Shown in pieces: positions 47,024-60,546 of a DNA stretch of 64,000 nucleotides. Both the position numbers and the translations under genes were made by a program. The DNA comes from Apostichopus japonicus (taxonomy: Eukaryota; Echinodermata; Holothuroidea; Aspidochirotida; Stichopodidae), in contig NC_092579.1 in the NCBI RefSeq assembly GCF_037975245.1, forward strand, positions 31,510,666 to 31,574,665. The letters are read 5' to 3'. Numbering within the stretch: the stretch's first letter is position 1; the number at the start of each line of letters is the position of its first letter. The notes under the pieces are model-generated. The model ran no database searches. It was not told where the DNA came from and worked only from the letters and a program-made list of their open reading frames with translations.

Positions 47024-47060
47024 TATATAAAGCTCACGAAAGGTTACACGAGCAGTACGT
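47024..47060 (+). promoter_or_regulatory. candidate TATA core promoter
   Basis: The TATA box tatataaa (47024-47031) sits in a locally GC-richer, CpG-containing patch (acggtcgtggtc, acggagcgcg). About 30 bp downstream are cagtac and gcagttcg, acceptable initiator positions. No ORF starts close by, so the transcript could begin with a non-coding exon. It is not linked to a gene. Confidence 0.35.
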
Positions 47061-47269
47061 GCAGTTCGCTTCCTGGCAGTCGTTGGCTAACAATTCATAC
47101 GTAATTGTAATTTGTAGCCTATTCTGTATGGGGGGGGGGGGGTAACTGCCAAAGAATGTGAATGGCAGATATATTCGCCAGCTCGAAGGTTGTGTATTAG
47201 TTTTATGGAGCAAGTTAGTACTTCACATTGTTTGAGTCAGCGAGCGTGAGAAATTACGCTAGCCTATCA

Positions 47270-47560
47270 TATAATAGTATAGCTTAGGCCTAACGATAGG
47301 CTAGCTCACGTAGGCACTGGCGTCTATACTAGTTGGAATGCTAATCTAGGCCTAATATGATTATTCACTAGACAATTAACGTAAGTAAAGTAGGTCACTT
47401 TATATCTTCCGACAAAATACTAGACCTAGCTGGTTGGGCCTAATTACTTTCTGGTTAAGGCTAGTACAGTTAGGCTAGGCCTAACTTAATTAGCCTAGGC
47501 CTAAATGTCTTTAAATTCCTACCAGAGTAGCCTACCATAGCCTAGGCTATGCCATCTAGC
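47270..47560. repeat. AGGCCTA motif cluster
   Basis: taggcctaac, ctaggcctaat, gctaggcctaa and cctaggcctaa recur with tagcctaggc variants, as at 2700-3560. The self-complementary core AGGCCT makes the cluster strand-symmetric. Function unknown. Confidence 0.6.
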
Positions 47561-50131
47561 ACTTAACAATAACAGTAACACATCCACAAGAAACTAACTC
47601 GCAGCCGGACAAATTAGCTTAGGATGAAAGCTCTCTTTCCTTTTTTTTTTTCCATCATGACAGGCAAGTCCGTTGGTTTCTTCTCCAACTTCCAAGAATA
47701 AAAACAATAGTTTCCTCCCTGAAATTATTTTTAGGGGTTGAAACCAATGTTTTTCAGGGGAGGAAAGAAAGACGGCTTGGCTGTGGAAAGAATTAATTTA
47801 GGTAGTGAAGCAACTGCACGTAGTAAATGTGTCTTGTGATTTAGGAGAGTTTGGTGAAAGAAAGGAACATATTTCAAGAGCCACTTGTACCTGTAGTAAT
47901 TGAAGAAACTGGTAAATAGGAAAACAAGGAGAGGAACCAAGGAGGGCATACCTATAGGCTAAATTTTCTATGTTATTTCATTCCCACAATGAATGCCATT
48001 ACAAGCAAACGACCCATTACCACTATGAATTCCACGCATGTATATTACCCCATGTTCGCATACAATCCTATGCAAACAATCCGGCCTATTCACAAACACT
48101 TTTTTATCTTCCAATCACTGAACAGTTACACAAGGAAGATACCTGGTCACATTTTCTATTTTCATACTATCACAACTTTCTTTAGCTTACTCTACAAGAA
48201 TATGCAGTCAGAGCCTACAGAACAACAGTCTCCTCCCTTGAAAATAGTATGTTAGTTTCCTTAACCGTGTTATTTTTCACCCTTAACTTTACCTTTCTCC
48301 CTTTAAATCTTTTCTTACAGTTATTCCACTTACAACATCTATTCTTTCCACATAGCCTAGCCAATATGCCTCCCATGAAAAACCTTAGTTAACTCCCCTG
48401 AAAATGTTAATGTAAGTTGTTCAACTTTTAAGTGGGAGGAAAATAATGTTGTTAGGGGAGGGAACAGATGGCCCCAGGCTAGGCCTACCACCAAATGAAA
48501 ATGGGAAACCTAGGCTAGCCTACCAAAGCGAAGGCTAGATAGAGATGAGGACTAACTAGCCTATCCTAGGCTTCTTATACAAGCAACAGTACTTTGTAAA
48601 ATGAAATTCTCAAGCAATTAGGCCTAGCTCTGTGGTCTAATTGATGTTAGTGATGGTTCAAGTATGGAGAAAACTCTCCATGAAAGCTGATGTTACCTAG
48701 CGTAGGCAACTAAATTGATATACATGTATTAATTTGATCAACTAGCATAATTTTGACCTGAAGCTAGGCTTAACAGTATTGGTCCAACTCTTGGCATATC
48801 TTTATCAGATCATAGCCTTCTTTGATGCCTAAGGCATGATTTTATGGTCTGCAGAACTGTTTCACTGAAACTTTGATTATTATTAAACCGAATTCAAACT
48901 TTGCTAAGTCGACCTCTCATTGTTGAGTAATTGTCTTTGATTTGGTTTTCAATTTGAAAACATTGATTGAAAGCTGTGAGGAACACAACTCATGGTAAAC
49001 ACATATTAAGAGTATTGAGAGATAAGTACAATATATAGTATCTCTGTCCTTGTTGATATAGAATATTATTACACAGGTGCTAGAAGTCATGGAAGCACAT
49101 GATGGTTTACCATGAATATACTAATATGTTGTTGGTACTTGTGTGTTGGCTGAAAAGCCAGTTTTCATCTTTGCTAAGTGTACTTGTTGTAGCTTAAGTG
49201 TCGGTCCTTATTTCACTTGTCAAGTTTCTCGTTTCAAGAATGATGTTTATTTCAGACATTTTTCAATTTTCCAGTTCCTCATGAATGTGCTTGCTAAGTT
49301 TGTTTAAACTAGTACATGCTCTCCAAATTGTTTGACTGATGAAATGTTCTCAAATTGTGTTGAATCCATTCCTTTCAATCAGCTTGACCATTATAGTGAA
49401 CAATATACATCAAAGGAAGTTTTGGCATTTTACGAAGTACTCCATAGGTTTGATAGCAATGTCTAGTAAGGTTTATTAAAGAGTCATATTGCAAGTATTA
49501 AAAATAAACAGGCACTTAGTAACAAATAGAGGTACAGTTTATTCATGTTTGTAAACATTCATCAAAAAGGTATCTGCATATGCAAACAGGAAGATGATCT
49601 TATGTAAAACTACTTTAAAAAAAATACTTAAATTTATGTCACACCAAAGGTATATATATATACTGTACATATTGCTTTGATATTTGTCTTTACAGCATTG
49701 CATTGGCCACACTGATTCACAAGGAGACTCCATGAACTGTGACTGTAACATCCTGCTGGAGGTCTGAGACATTGAAGATTCTGTAATGCTTCCGTTTGGG
49801 TATGCAGTTTACTATAGTAACACAGAAATATTTAAGCTCTGGTATTTGTTTCGTTTATTTCTGCCATTAAACCACAATCATATACATTTGTTTATATATT
49901 GTTATATCAATGAGGCAGCAGTCAGGGTTGTTTAGGTAGTCAGGGGGAGGGAGGGGAGGAAGGGAGTGTATAAAAATGAGTCTAGTTGCAATGTCTATCT
50001 GCTTTCCAATATATGAAATCTTCTTATCTTTTACAATACTGTCTCAGGTGAAAGAAGAAGATGAAGAAAATTGAAGGAAAATTGTGAGTCTTGGATGTCT
50101 GTAATGAAGCTGGATCAGGTTTAGAACAAGT

Positions 50132-50242
50132 GGTTGAAAGATCATAAACTCCACCAAATACGAGAAGATCCTTCAAGCCTGTCCTCTACAGAGAGATCTG
50201 GAAGTGTTATCTGGAGGTGATTTAATAGAAATTGGAGAAAAA
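50132..50242 (+). pseudogene. ABCC transporter exon, copy 1 (partial)
   Basis: It matches the last 37 codons of the exon copy at 51430: [20 protein letters not shown], then GEK at the end, followed by an intact donor gtaaga. The front half is decayed; an equivalent of FGKDL reads as degraded bases. The following 60 bp of intron also match copy 2, so the duplication included flanking DNA. Confidence 0.75.
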
Positions 50243-50330
50243 GTAAGATTCAAGGAAAACATCAGTGTGAGCCAGTATCATGAACATCAGTCTTGTCCTC
50301 TCAACAGTTGATTGTTGTCAAGATCATTTC

Positions 50331-52335
<2,005 letters not shown>

Positions 52336-52382
52336 TTTGAAGAAAACTGGCTATTTCTTGTGCATTCCTCTCCTTTCCTTAG

Positions 52383-52415
52383 GGTTCTGTGGACTATATT
52401 GATCAACAGTTAGCT
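52383..52415 (+). pseudogene. ABCC transporter exon, copy 3 (stub)
   Basis: After cctctcctttccttag it reads GSVDYIDQQLAF and a stop, aligning with the start of copy 2. The preceding intron (ctttgaagaaaa, attcctctcctttc) also matches copy 2. Similarity stops at about 52415, where the Jockey-like LINE appears to begin. Confidence 0.6.
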
Positions 52416-52670
52416 TTTTGACATAGCGCCACCCCATCATCCTTCACTCTATGACTTACCCGCCATTTACAAAACGTACGCCTCCTTGGATACCAACACA
52501 ACGCTGCAGAGTACACTTTCGATTCATAGTGTGTCTCTTCAAAAGGAGTTCCTATTCTTTCCGTCCGCCGTCTTAGGCTGGAGACTAATTCTTTCTAGTA
52601 AGTAAAGTTTATGATCAATTTCATTGTATAAAAGCCATTTAAAACCCGTAGGGAGGGGCTGTTTTGCCAA

Positions 52671-53831
52671 TATGACAACCCCTTACCCACCTATAACCGC
52701 CCCCTTAGTCGAAAACCTAAACCTCTCTGATTTTGACATAGACATTAATGACTGGATCCCTGTACAAAAATAGCAGAAAAAGACAACGTCCAATATACGT
52801 TGAAATAAACCCATCTCCAAACTCCAAACCAACCACCAAAAAGTCCGCTCAAACAATCATTGTATCAGGAATCTTACCAGAACTATCAAAAAACCCAATA
52901 AACACTTGCTAAACTAATCAATGAAGAAAAACCAAATGCCATGATCTCAAATATAAACCGTCTTCGTAGTAACAACATCCTAATCACCCCCCATGACCCT
53001 AAAACTGCAAATATCCTCCTGAAACCATGGAATCAAAAGACTTAACTAGGCAACCCCAAACCAAGAATCCCCAAAAAAGTATGACAAAGAAACTTCTCCG
53101 TAGTAGCCTGTGGCATAAACCCTGAAATTCAAATCAAAGATATTGAACAAGAACTCAAAGACCAAGAATACACCCCAATACAAGCTAAAAGACTCATTAG
53201 TCATGCCACAAACAATACAGCTTGGAAAGTAAAAATGACGTTTGAAGAACAAGAGCCTCAACAATCCCTAATCAAACAAGGTTTCTACTTAGGATACTCT
53301 AAACACAAAACAGAAGAATACCACGAACCCCCCCAAATCACTCAATGTTTCAAATGTCAACTCTTTGGACACACCCCCCATACTTGCAAAAATCAAACCA
53401 GATGTCTCAGATGTGGCAAAAACCACAGAGTTAAAGACTGTCCCAAACCAAAAGAAAACCCAAAATGTGCCAATTGCTCAGGGACTCATGTCGCCCTTTA
53501 CAAAGGATGCCCAAAATTTTAAGAAGCTAAAACTGAAGCTAATAACAAACAACAAGAACAAAGAACCTACGCGAATGTAACCAATTTTACCCCTAAAATT
53601 GAAATAATAAATAAAATCGTCACTGAAGAAAAACTTAATATCCCAACCTTTGTAATTGAATTAGTACAATACACCTTCCAAACAGCCAACATTAATATTA
53701 AATCTGACGACCTTGCCAGTTACGCCACCGTGTTAGCACTAAAACACCTAAACTTAAATATCCCAGAAACTGTAATTATGGAACGTCTCCACCATCCTTC
53801 AATATTTAGCCCTCCTCAATCACCTACATGA
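52671..53831 (+). pseudogene. Jockey-like ORF1 with CCHC knuckles
   Basis: A start at about 52671 reads MTTPYPPITAPLVENLNLSD before stops and shifts. The best part (53235-53522) has CFKCQLFGHTPHTC, CLRCGKNHRVKDC and CANCSGTH followed by CPKF: three knuckles in the Jockey arrangement. After a TAA at 53521 the same frame remains open to about 53831. It would bind element RNA. Confidence 0.8.
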
Positions 53832-54582
53832 CAAGCACACTCCCTCCTTCGGTCAAGTTCCTCCACCTAAATATCAACAGTATCCTTCCAAAATTAAGCC
53901 TCCTACTTAGTATATTCGCCAACCACTCCCCGGATATCATTTCTTTAAACTAAACTAAATACAAATTCCCACCTTAGCATCCCTGGTTACCAAACTTTCA
54001 GACACGATATCTCTCGATATATGGTTTGAGTACTTATTGCTGAAAAAAACAACCTCAAAGCCACCCTCCTCCCAAACAAACCCAAACAATTGAAATTGTA
54101 CTCGAAAGAGACAATAAATCTCTCCACATTATTAGCTATTATAGTCCCCAAATGAGCCCATATCCACAATCAAAAACAGTTCTAATAAAAATACAATACT
54201 ACTAGGAGATTTAAATGCCCACCACATCATTTTTGGTAGCACCAAAATATCTGAAAAAGGCATATCCCTCTTAGAAATATGTGATAAACACAACTTAACA
54301 ATAATTAACCAAAATACCAAACTAGGATAAACCCAATAAACAATAATACTGAACTACTTGACTACGCCATAACCTCAAACCACCTTGCAACTAAAACTCA
54401 TTCGATTCAAATCCTAGAAGATGACCTAATCAGTGACCATTTTCCACTCCTTTTTGAGCTAGACATAAACCTCAGTCGCATCCAAAATAACGAATTAACG
54501 TATAATTACAATAAAGCAGACTGGACATCATTTAAAAAGGGATCATAACAAACAACACTATTGCCAATTACCACAACAACAA
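53832..54582 (+). pseudogene. Jockey-like endonuclease domain
   Basis: The start reads MTSTLPPSVKFLHLNINSIL, then IFANHSPDIISLN and a stop. Later frames give ISYYSPQM, LGDLNAHHIIFG (catalytic Asp-Asn of the AP-endonuclease fold) and LISDHFPLLFEL (SDH motif). The L2 insertion interrupts just after it, at the acaacaacaa target. Confidence 0.75.
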
Positions 54583-54799
54583 AAAAAAATTCTGGCGCTG
54601 TGTTGACGGCTGCCAACTTTAAGTCGCTCTCGCATTTTCTCGGTGTTTACTCAGCTGCTTGATTGTTTCATCGCTGAGTTTAAGCACAGAGCTATTGTAG
54701 TTCATGAACTTTTATATTGTGCACTGTTTTTCGAGATTTTAGCCAGTATTTCGGCTAAATGGACGTTTAATGTTTCTATAATTTGTGTCTAAGATTGAG

Positions 54800-57700
54800 A
54801 TGGCCGCCAGATCGGTGTTCTCTCGCTCCACACTACTGTCACTGCGGAACAATAACTTCAACTCAGATATAGGTATTCAAGCAGGGAAACGAATCGAATA
54901 TTTTATAAGACCTCGTGGCTCTAAATCGGGATTAAAGCACAAAAGACATACCCCGTCTTTGAGTACTGCACCAAACCAGCCTATTCAAAGCATTCTCAGT
55001 GAAGTTCGACCTGTGAATCAATCGTCACGCACTGTCCGGCCTCGAGTGTTGACTCTTGTTGACTGCATTAAACCGATTGAAACTGTCATTGGGTATCACC
55101 CTCTTTGTTCGGATGTTAATTTGAATAGAAATCAGCTGAGCGTCATTCGTCAAATCCCACGTGAGGATGCTTTTGTGACCAAGTTAAAACTTCAATGTTC
55201 TCTGTGGAACGCGAGATCGATCCGAGAGAAAACCGGTGCCTTGATAGGCTCAATTTTAGAAAATGGAACGGATATTTTTCTGCTCACTGAAACATGGCTC
55301 AAAAACCAAAACGATCCGACGCTTGGAGACCTCCGCTTGAGTTTGTCTGGTTACGACGTTACCCACTTCCCGAGAGCTCAACGGAGAGGAGGCGGTGTCG
55401 CCTTTATTACACGTAAAAATCTAACATTGAAACGGCATCCTTCGACAAAGTTCAAGTCGTTCGAACACGGCATTGTTGACATTCGCACCTCTTCTGAGCT
55501 CCTACGCACTGTGTTAGTGTACCGGCCGCCACCTTCAGTCGGTAATAAATCCTCGTCGATTTCGCATTTTCTCCCGGACTTCTCTACATTAATGGAGAAT
55601 ATTCTCGACAGTCCTGGTCACCTTCTGATTACTGGTGATTTTAACTTTCACTGTGATGACCCAAACGACCCAGACCATCGGAAATTCGCTGATTTACTGT
55701 CACGATTGTGCTTACGCCAATTGGTCTCTGGAGCCACGCACAAAAGCGGTCATACATTAGACCTGATCATCACGCGCGAGTCGGATACAATCGTGTCTAA
55801 TTGGATTGTGGGACCTAGGATGATGTCTGACCACCACTGCATTCATTTCGGCCTAAACGTTCGCCGTCCGCCCAACACCCGTGTGGATATTGAACGCCGC
55901 CGTCTCTCGGGAATTGACACTGAAGTTCTGGCGAAGAAACTGGAGGAAGCTTTCAACAAGTCCCAGCAAGGCGATGCCCCAGTCCCGCCTAATCCCGATC
56001 CCGACGCATTGGCATGTGCATACTTTGATGCTGCATCCGAGGCTTTGGATGAACTTGCCCCTATCCAGAAGAAGACAGTTATTGACAAACCACGTGCTCG
56101 ATGGTGGACGGACGCACTCACTGGTGAGCGGAAGAATGTCCGCCGGCTGGAACAACGATGGCGAAAGTCTCAAATGTCAATCGACTTGCAGATTTACCGA
56201 ACCGCTTCGGACGTGTATCATCGGAACATCGACACGGCCAAGACTGCCTTCCATCGCGGTAGGATTGAGACAGCGTCTTCCAAACAGCTTTTCAACGTCG
56301 TTGATGATTTGATTGGCGGCCAAAAAGCTGTAACCGCTGTAATGCCATCTAATATTCCAATGAGCAAAGTAGCTAACGCATTTTCCGAATTCTTCGACAG
56401 TCGAGTGCGCGAGTTCAGAAGTCATCTACCTGTTCCTGTAGCACCACATAAACCTGGCCATCCACCTCATCACCTAACAGAATTCACTCCAGTTACTGAC
56501 GAGTTTGTGGAGAAACTAATCCGATCTTCAACATCAAAATCTTGCAGACTCGACCCCTTACCAACCACACTTGTGAAAAACTGCAAGGAGGTCACAGTGT
56601 CGATATTGACTAGGATCATCAACTCTTCTCTCATGAGTGGAATCTTCCCAAGAAGTCTCAAACTCGCAGTTATTCGCCCTCTGCTAAAGAAGGCAAATAT
56701 GGATGAGAACGTGCTGAAGAACTATCGTCCAGTTGCAAACATTCCATACATAGCAAAACTCATAGAACAGGCTGTGAAGAAGCAAATCGACGCGCACCTC
56801 GCTCTACATGGACTTTTGCCGAAATTTCAGTCAGCATATAGGGTGAACCACAGTACCGAGACCGCACTAATACGTGTCCATAACGACATAATGCTGGCCC
56901 TAGATAAGAAACTGGACGTGTTATTGCTACTTTTGGACTTGAGTGCCGCTTTCGAAACCATTGATCACAATATCCTACTACATCGTCTTGAGTTCACCTT
57001 TGGTTTCACTGGTACCGTCTTGGACTGGTTCAGTTCGTACCTAAAAGACAGGAAGCAGTACGTTGCAGTTGCGTCCAACAAATCAGACGAGACCACACCC
57101 ATTTGTGGCGTCCCGCAAGGAACAACGCTGGGACCAATACTCTTCATCCTCTACACGGCGCCACTCGAGGAGATCATCATTCGTCACGGATTGGAACCCA
57201 TGTTATTTGCAGACGACACCCAGCTATACATCGCTTTCAAACGCAAGAGCGACGCTCAATCTAGAATCGAAGCATGTATCGATGAGATAAGAGTCTGGAT
57301 GAGAGAGAATCTACTGGTACTAAACGACAGCAAGACTGAGGTTATTCATTTCACTTCTAAATTTAAAGCCTCTAATAAACTAGAATCGCTTCGTGTAGGA
57401 TCTTCCGAAGTTTCATCGGTACCACTAGTTCGCAACTTAGGAGTATATTTCGATCAATCTGGCCTCATGGACGAGAACATCAATCAAATATGCAAATCGG
57501 CTTCATTCGGATTATGGAAGATTGGTCGAATTCGTCGCCTTTTAAACCGTACCCTCACAGAACGCTTAGTTCATGCTTTTATTACATCCCGTCTTGACTA
57601 TTGTAATGCTCTTCTGAACGGTCTTTCTAAAACTGCACTTCATCCTCTACAGACTATCCAAAACGCAGCCGCTCGCATGATCACTCGTTCACGACGTCAC

Positions 57701-58042
57701 GAACATATCACTCCTATCCTCTATGATCTACATTGGCTACCTATACACCAACGCATAACATTCAAAATTTTAATTACTGCATTTAAATGCATACACGGAA
57801 TGGCACCGTCTTACCTGTCTGAGCTGATCACACCTCGGGTACCCAAACGCGCCCTTCGCTCTAAGCCGTTCACTCTCGTTCCGCGCAACACCAATAACAA
57901 GAAGCACTATGGCCCTACAGCATTCTCGGTCGCCGCACCTGATCTTTGGAACGAGCTGCCTCCCGGAATTCGGATGATCACGAACTTCACCTCCTTCAAG
58001 TCACACCTTAAAACGCATCTCTTTCAAGAGCACTACAAATGA
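54800..58042 (+). CDS. L2-like endonuclease/reverse transcriptase, intact
   Basis: ATG at 54800 (MAARSVFSRST) gives about 1080 residues; the frame extends upstream only with non-ATG codons. Residues 1-125 are a basic, poorly conserved leader. The endonuclease starts near 129 (CSLWNARSIREK), with TETWL near 162, RRGGGVAF near 200, ITGDFNFH near 278 and SDHHCIHFG near 342. The reverse transcriptase has NYRPVANIPYIAKLIEQ near 640, motif A LLLLDLSAAFETIDH near 711 (first Asp present; relatives have AFD where this has AFE), CGVPQGTTLGPILFILY near 770, and FADDTQLY near 802. The C-terminal part has HEHITPILYDLHWLP near 962 and WNELPPGIR near 1055. Target-primed reverse transcription is its expected role. 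Confidence 0.93.
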   Translation: MAARSVFSRSTLLSLRNNNFNSDIGIQAGKRIEYFIRPRGSKSGLKHKRHTPSLSTAPNQPIQSILSEVRPVNQSSRTVRPRVLTLVDCIKPIETVIGYHPLCSDVNLNRNQLSVIRQIPREDAFVTKLKLQCSLWNARSIREKTGALIGSILENGTDIFLLTETWLKNQNDPTLGDLRLSLSGYDVTHFPRAQRRGGGVAFITRKNLTLKRHPSTKFKSFEHGIVDIRTSSELLRTVLVYRPPPSVGNKSSSISHFLPDFSTLMENILDSPGHLLITGDFNFHCDDPNDPDHRKFADLLSRLCLRQLVSGATHKSGHTLDLIITRESDTIVSNWIVGPRMMSDHHCIHFGLNVRRPPNTRVDIERRRLSGIDTEVLAKKLEEAFNKSQQGDAPVPPNPDPDALACAYFDAASEALDELAPIQKKTVIDKPRARWWTDALTGERKNVRRLEQRWRKSQMSIDLQIYRTASDVYHRNIDTAKTAFHRGRIETASSKQLFNVVDDLIGGQKAVTAVMPSNIPMSKVANAFSEFFDSRVREFRSHLPVPVAPHKPGHPPHHLTEFTPVTDEFVEKLIRSSTSKSCRLDPLPTTLVKNCKEVTVSILTRIINSSLMSGIFPRSLKLAVIRPLLKKANMDENVLKNYRPVANIPYIAKLIEQAVKKQIDAHLALHGLLPKFQSAYRVNHSTETALIRVHNDIMLALDKKLDVLLLLLDLSAAFETIDHNILLHRLEFTFGFTGTVLDWFSSYLKDRKQYVAVASNKSDETTPICGVPQGTTLGPILFILYTAPLEEIIIRHGLEPMLFADDTQLYIAFKRKSDAQSRIEACIDEIRVWMRENLLVLNDSKTEVIHFTSKFKASNKLESLRVGSSEVSSVPLVRNLGVYFDQSGLMDENINQICKSASFGLWKIGRIRRLLNRTLTERLVHAFITSRLDYCNALLNGLSKTALHPLQTIQNAAARMITRSRRHEHITPILYDLHWLPIHQRITFKILITAFKCIHGMAPSYLSELITPRVPKRALRSKPFTLVPRNTNNKKHYGPTAFSVAAPDLWNELPPGIRMITNFTSFKSHLKTHLFQEHYK

Positions 58043-58062
58043 TGGTTTCTAGGATTTTTTAG

Positions 58063-58388
58063 ATTTTATGTTGTTCTGTCGTGTTGGTTTTTAGGTTCTT
58101 ACTTCATTTGGAATTTTCACTTTTTAGCATTCAAATTGTAGATTTTGTAATCATTCTGTTATATCGCTTTACGCTTCACCAGTGCTTTTAATAGTTTTTC
58201 GATCTCATATTCCTGTTTATATCTGTTTTATATTGTTCTGTCGTGTTGGTCTTTTAGGTTCTAATTTCAATTGGAATTTTCACTTTTTAGCATTCATATT
58301 GTAGTTTTTGTAGTCAATCTGTTTTATCGCTTTTCGCTGCACCAGTACTTTTAATAGTTTTTCGATCTCATAGTCCTGTTTATTTCTG
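58063..58388 (+). repeat. tandem duplication in L2 3' UTR, 2 x 163 bp
   Basis: ttttatgttgttctgtcgtg at 58063 and ttttatattgttctgtcgtg at 58226 start two copies sharing tggaattttcactttttagc, atcgctttwcgctkcaccag and agtttttcgatctcata. They differ at about a dozen places, so the duplication predates this insertion and probably belongs to the family. Confidence 0.85.
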
Positions 58389-58536
58389 TAGTTGGTATTT
58401 TGTATTTACTGTATTTACTGTTTTTTCTTTTTATTGTTTTATGGCATTGTATTTTCTAGATTGTTTGTAAAGCGCACAGATGCATCGCGCGTAGTGCGCT
58501 ATATAAGATTTTATTTACATTACATTACAACAACAA

Positions 58537-60546
58537 GCTAAATTACATCGGCATATATTGTGACAGCATTGCCCAACATATCTTTAATACCTTCAAAAAA
58601 CACTGCCCCTTAAAAACAAAACAGGAATCCAAAACTAAATAGGAATATTCTTACACTAAATAGATCAGACGTCGACTACATAGAACCTATATGATCTCCC
58701 CAGATCCAACTCTAAAGCCCTAAATTAACCAACTTGAAAAACAAATAAATACACAAATATCGGCGGTCGACCAAAACCGAGTCCAAAACAAATGCGATTC
58801 AATCATCAATGACAAAAACCCAAAACACTTTTGGAAAAATTAAAGAAATATCGAAAACCCATAACAACCCAAACACAGGTAATACAGACGAATGCCTTAG
58901 AGATAAAGTAGGTAACCTCATCACAAAAACTTAAGACCAAATAAAGCTTAGTGAATCATACTTGAAAACTATATTCAATATCTTAGATGGCCCTCCATAC
59001 GATAACAGATTCCAACACAAAATAAACCGTACAATTATCTGTAATGCAACCAGCTTTATCCCCAACTTCTAAGGATGTCTCAACAAAAACATCCCTCTAC
59101 TCAAAGAAATAGATATAAATGATTGGTATAGTGCCACTGAATATGCAAAAATGCCTCCTCCCCTGGTCTTGACAACATAAATGACCTAATGCTAAAAGAT
59201 TCCCCTCCGTGGGCCTCCGATATTCATTAACTCTCATATTTTCCCATTATTTAACAAACTCCTTAGACTGGGTCATTTCCCAACCCTGTGGACATCCGCC
59301 AAAATGATTTTAATACCGAAACTAAGTAAAGACACACCAAAATTCAAAACTATCAACCAATTAGTCTCCTACCAGCCTTAGGTAAGATTTTCGAAAGAAT
59401 TATAGATAACCGCACCAGAAACCACCTTGAGCAAATTAATCACTTTGCCCGTATCAATCAGGCTAATTCCGGGCACACAAATCTACAATAAACCAAACTT
59501 TCCACCTTTCCAAAGAAATTCGCATCGGCTTCATAAAAAAACATGATACCACTGCCCTCTTCCTTGATGCCAAAAAGGAGTTCGACAAAACTTGGCACAA
59601 CGGCATAAGAATTTAACTACTTAACTTTAATCTCCCCTCCAATTACACCAGACTTCTTTCCTCTTTCCTTAGTGAGCGCAATGCCAAAATATGCTACAAA
59701 AACCAACAATCAAAACCTTTTCCACTTGGTGCAGGGACTCCACAGGGCGCTGTTTTCAGCCCCCTCCCCTGCACCCTATATGTTAATGATTTGAACATCC
59801 CCCCTCTATCTAAATGCAGCTATAGTCAGTACACTGACGACATAGCCATTTGGAGCACCAGTAAAAATATCTATATGACGGAACTAAATATTAAAAGAGC
59901 AATTACACATCTCGAAAAGTGGTGCTCGATGTGGAGAACAAAAATATATCCCTCAATATCTAACCTAGCCAATTTCTCCATAATAAACTCAAAATACCAT
60001 AACCATATTGCCAAAATGAATCTTTTCAACACCTCAATCACTGCTACTCCTAATGCAACCTTCCTTGGTACCACTTTCGATAGCAAATTATTGTTTAATC
60101 TACTTTGTAACAGAACTGCAGGACGCTGCTGGTTCCAACTTAAATCCATTCAAATCCTCTCACACAAATATAACTTCCCTCCGAAAACCATTATCCAAAT
60201 CTATAAATCCAAAGTAAAAATGATTCTCAGTTACGGGAGCATCTCCCTGCTTACCATCTCTAATCCCAATAAACAAATTTTAAACAGAATCCACACCACA
60301 GCTTATCGACTCGCACTCAAAATCCCTACCTATATTGCTACTTTGTACGTTCTCCGTGCAGGAAACACAAAATCTACTTTCACCCGACTTGAAGAATTCA
60401 ACACCAAGTTATACAAAAACAACCTCGAGAACGACCCTTTGATTGAAGACCTCCCCCTGAAATACAAAGTCGCAACAACTCACTACCCCAAAACCAAACC
60501 CTTTCTGTATTCACAATTGTTACTACTTAAAGTCTCATTCCATTAA
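58537..60546 (+). pseudogene. Jockey-like reverse transcriptase
   Basis: After the L2, the linker reads KLNYIGIYCDS. RT fragments follow: TTALFLDAKKEFDKTWHNGI (motif A region), FPLGAGTPQGAVFSPLPCTL, YTDDIAIWST (motif C, DD), LEKWCSMWRTKIYPS and, at the end, RIHTTAYRLALKIPTYI. The longest clean stretch is 59791-60546. Earlier parts hold many stops. Motif wording (YTDDIAI, LGAGTPQG) fits the Jockey group. Confidence 0.85.

Larger units (their letters stand above)
45205..50131. other. largely non-coding stretch
   Basis: No supported coding exon. It holds a C run at 46649-46664, a G run at 47131-47142, a TATA-type promoter candidate at 47024, an AGGCCTA-motif cluster at 47270-47560, and AT-rich sequence from 48600. 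A short segment after the acceptor ttgtctttacag (about 49696) is open for only some 23 codons and is not convincing. Confidence 0.4.
54583..58526 (+). mobile_element. L2-like LINE, full length, nearly intact
   Basis: It begins ttctggcgctgtgttgacgg and ends ttatttacattacattac, the short tandem tail of L2/CR1 LINEs. acaacaacaa lies at 54573-54582 and again at 58527-58536, a 10-bp target duplication. The single ORF (54800-58042) is uninterrupted. The last 60 bp include gtaaagcgcacaga and agtgcgctatataa, an inverted pair typical of L2 3' ends. No separate ORF1 is present. Confidence 0.92.

Noticed and set aside
55843-56425. Several 80-140-codon ORFs overlapping the L2 ORF
   Set aside because: They lie in other frames of the intact L2 endonuclease/RT coding sequence and have no homology of their own.
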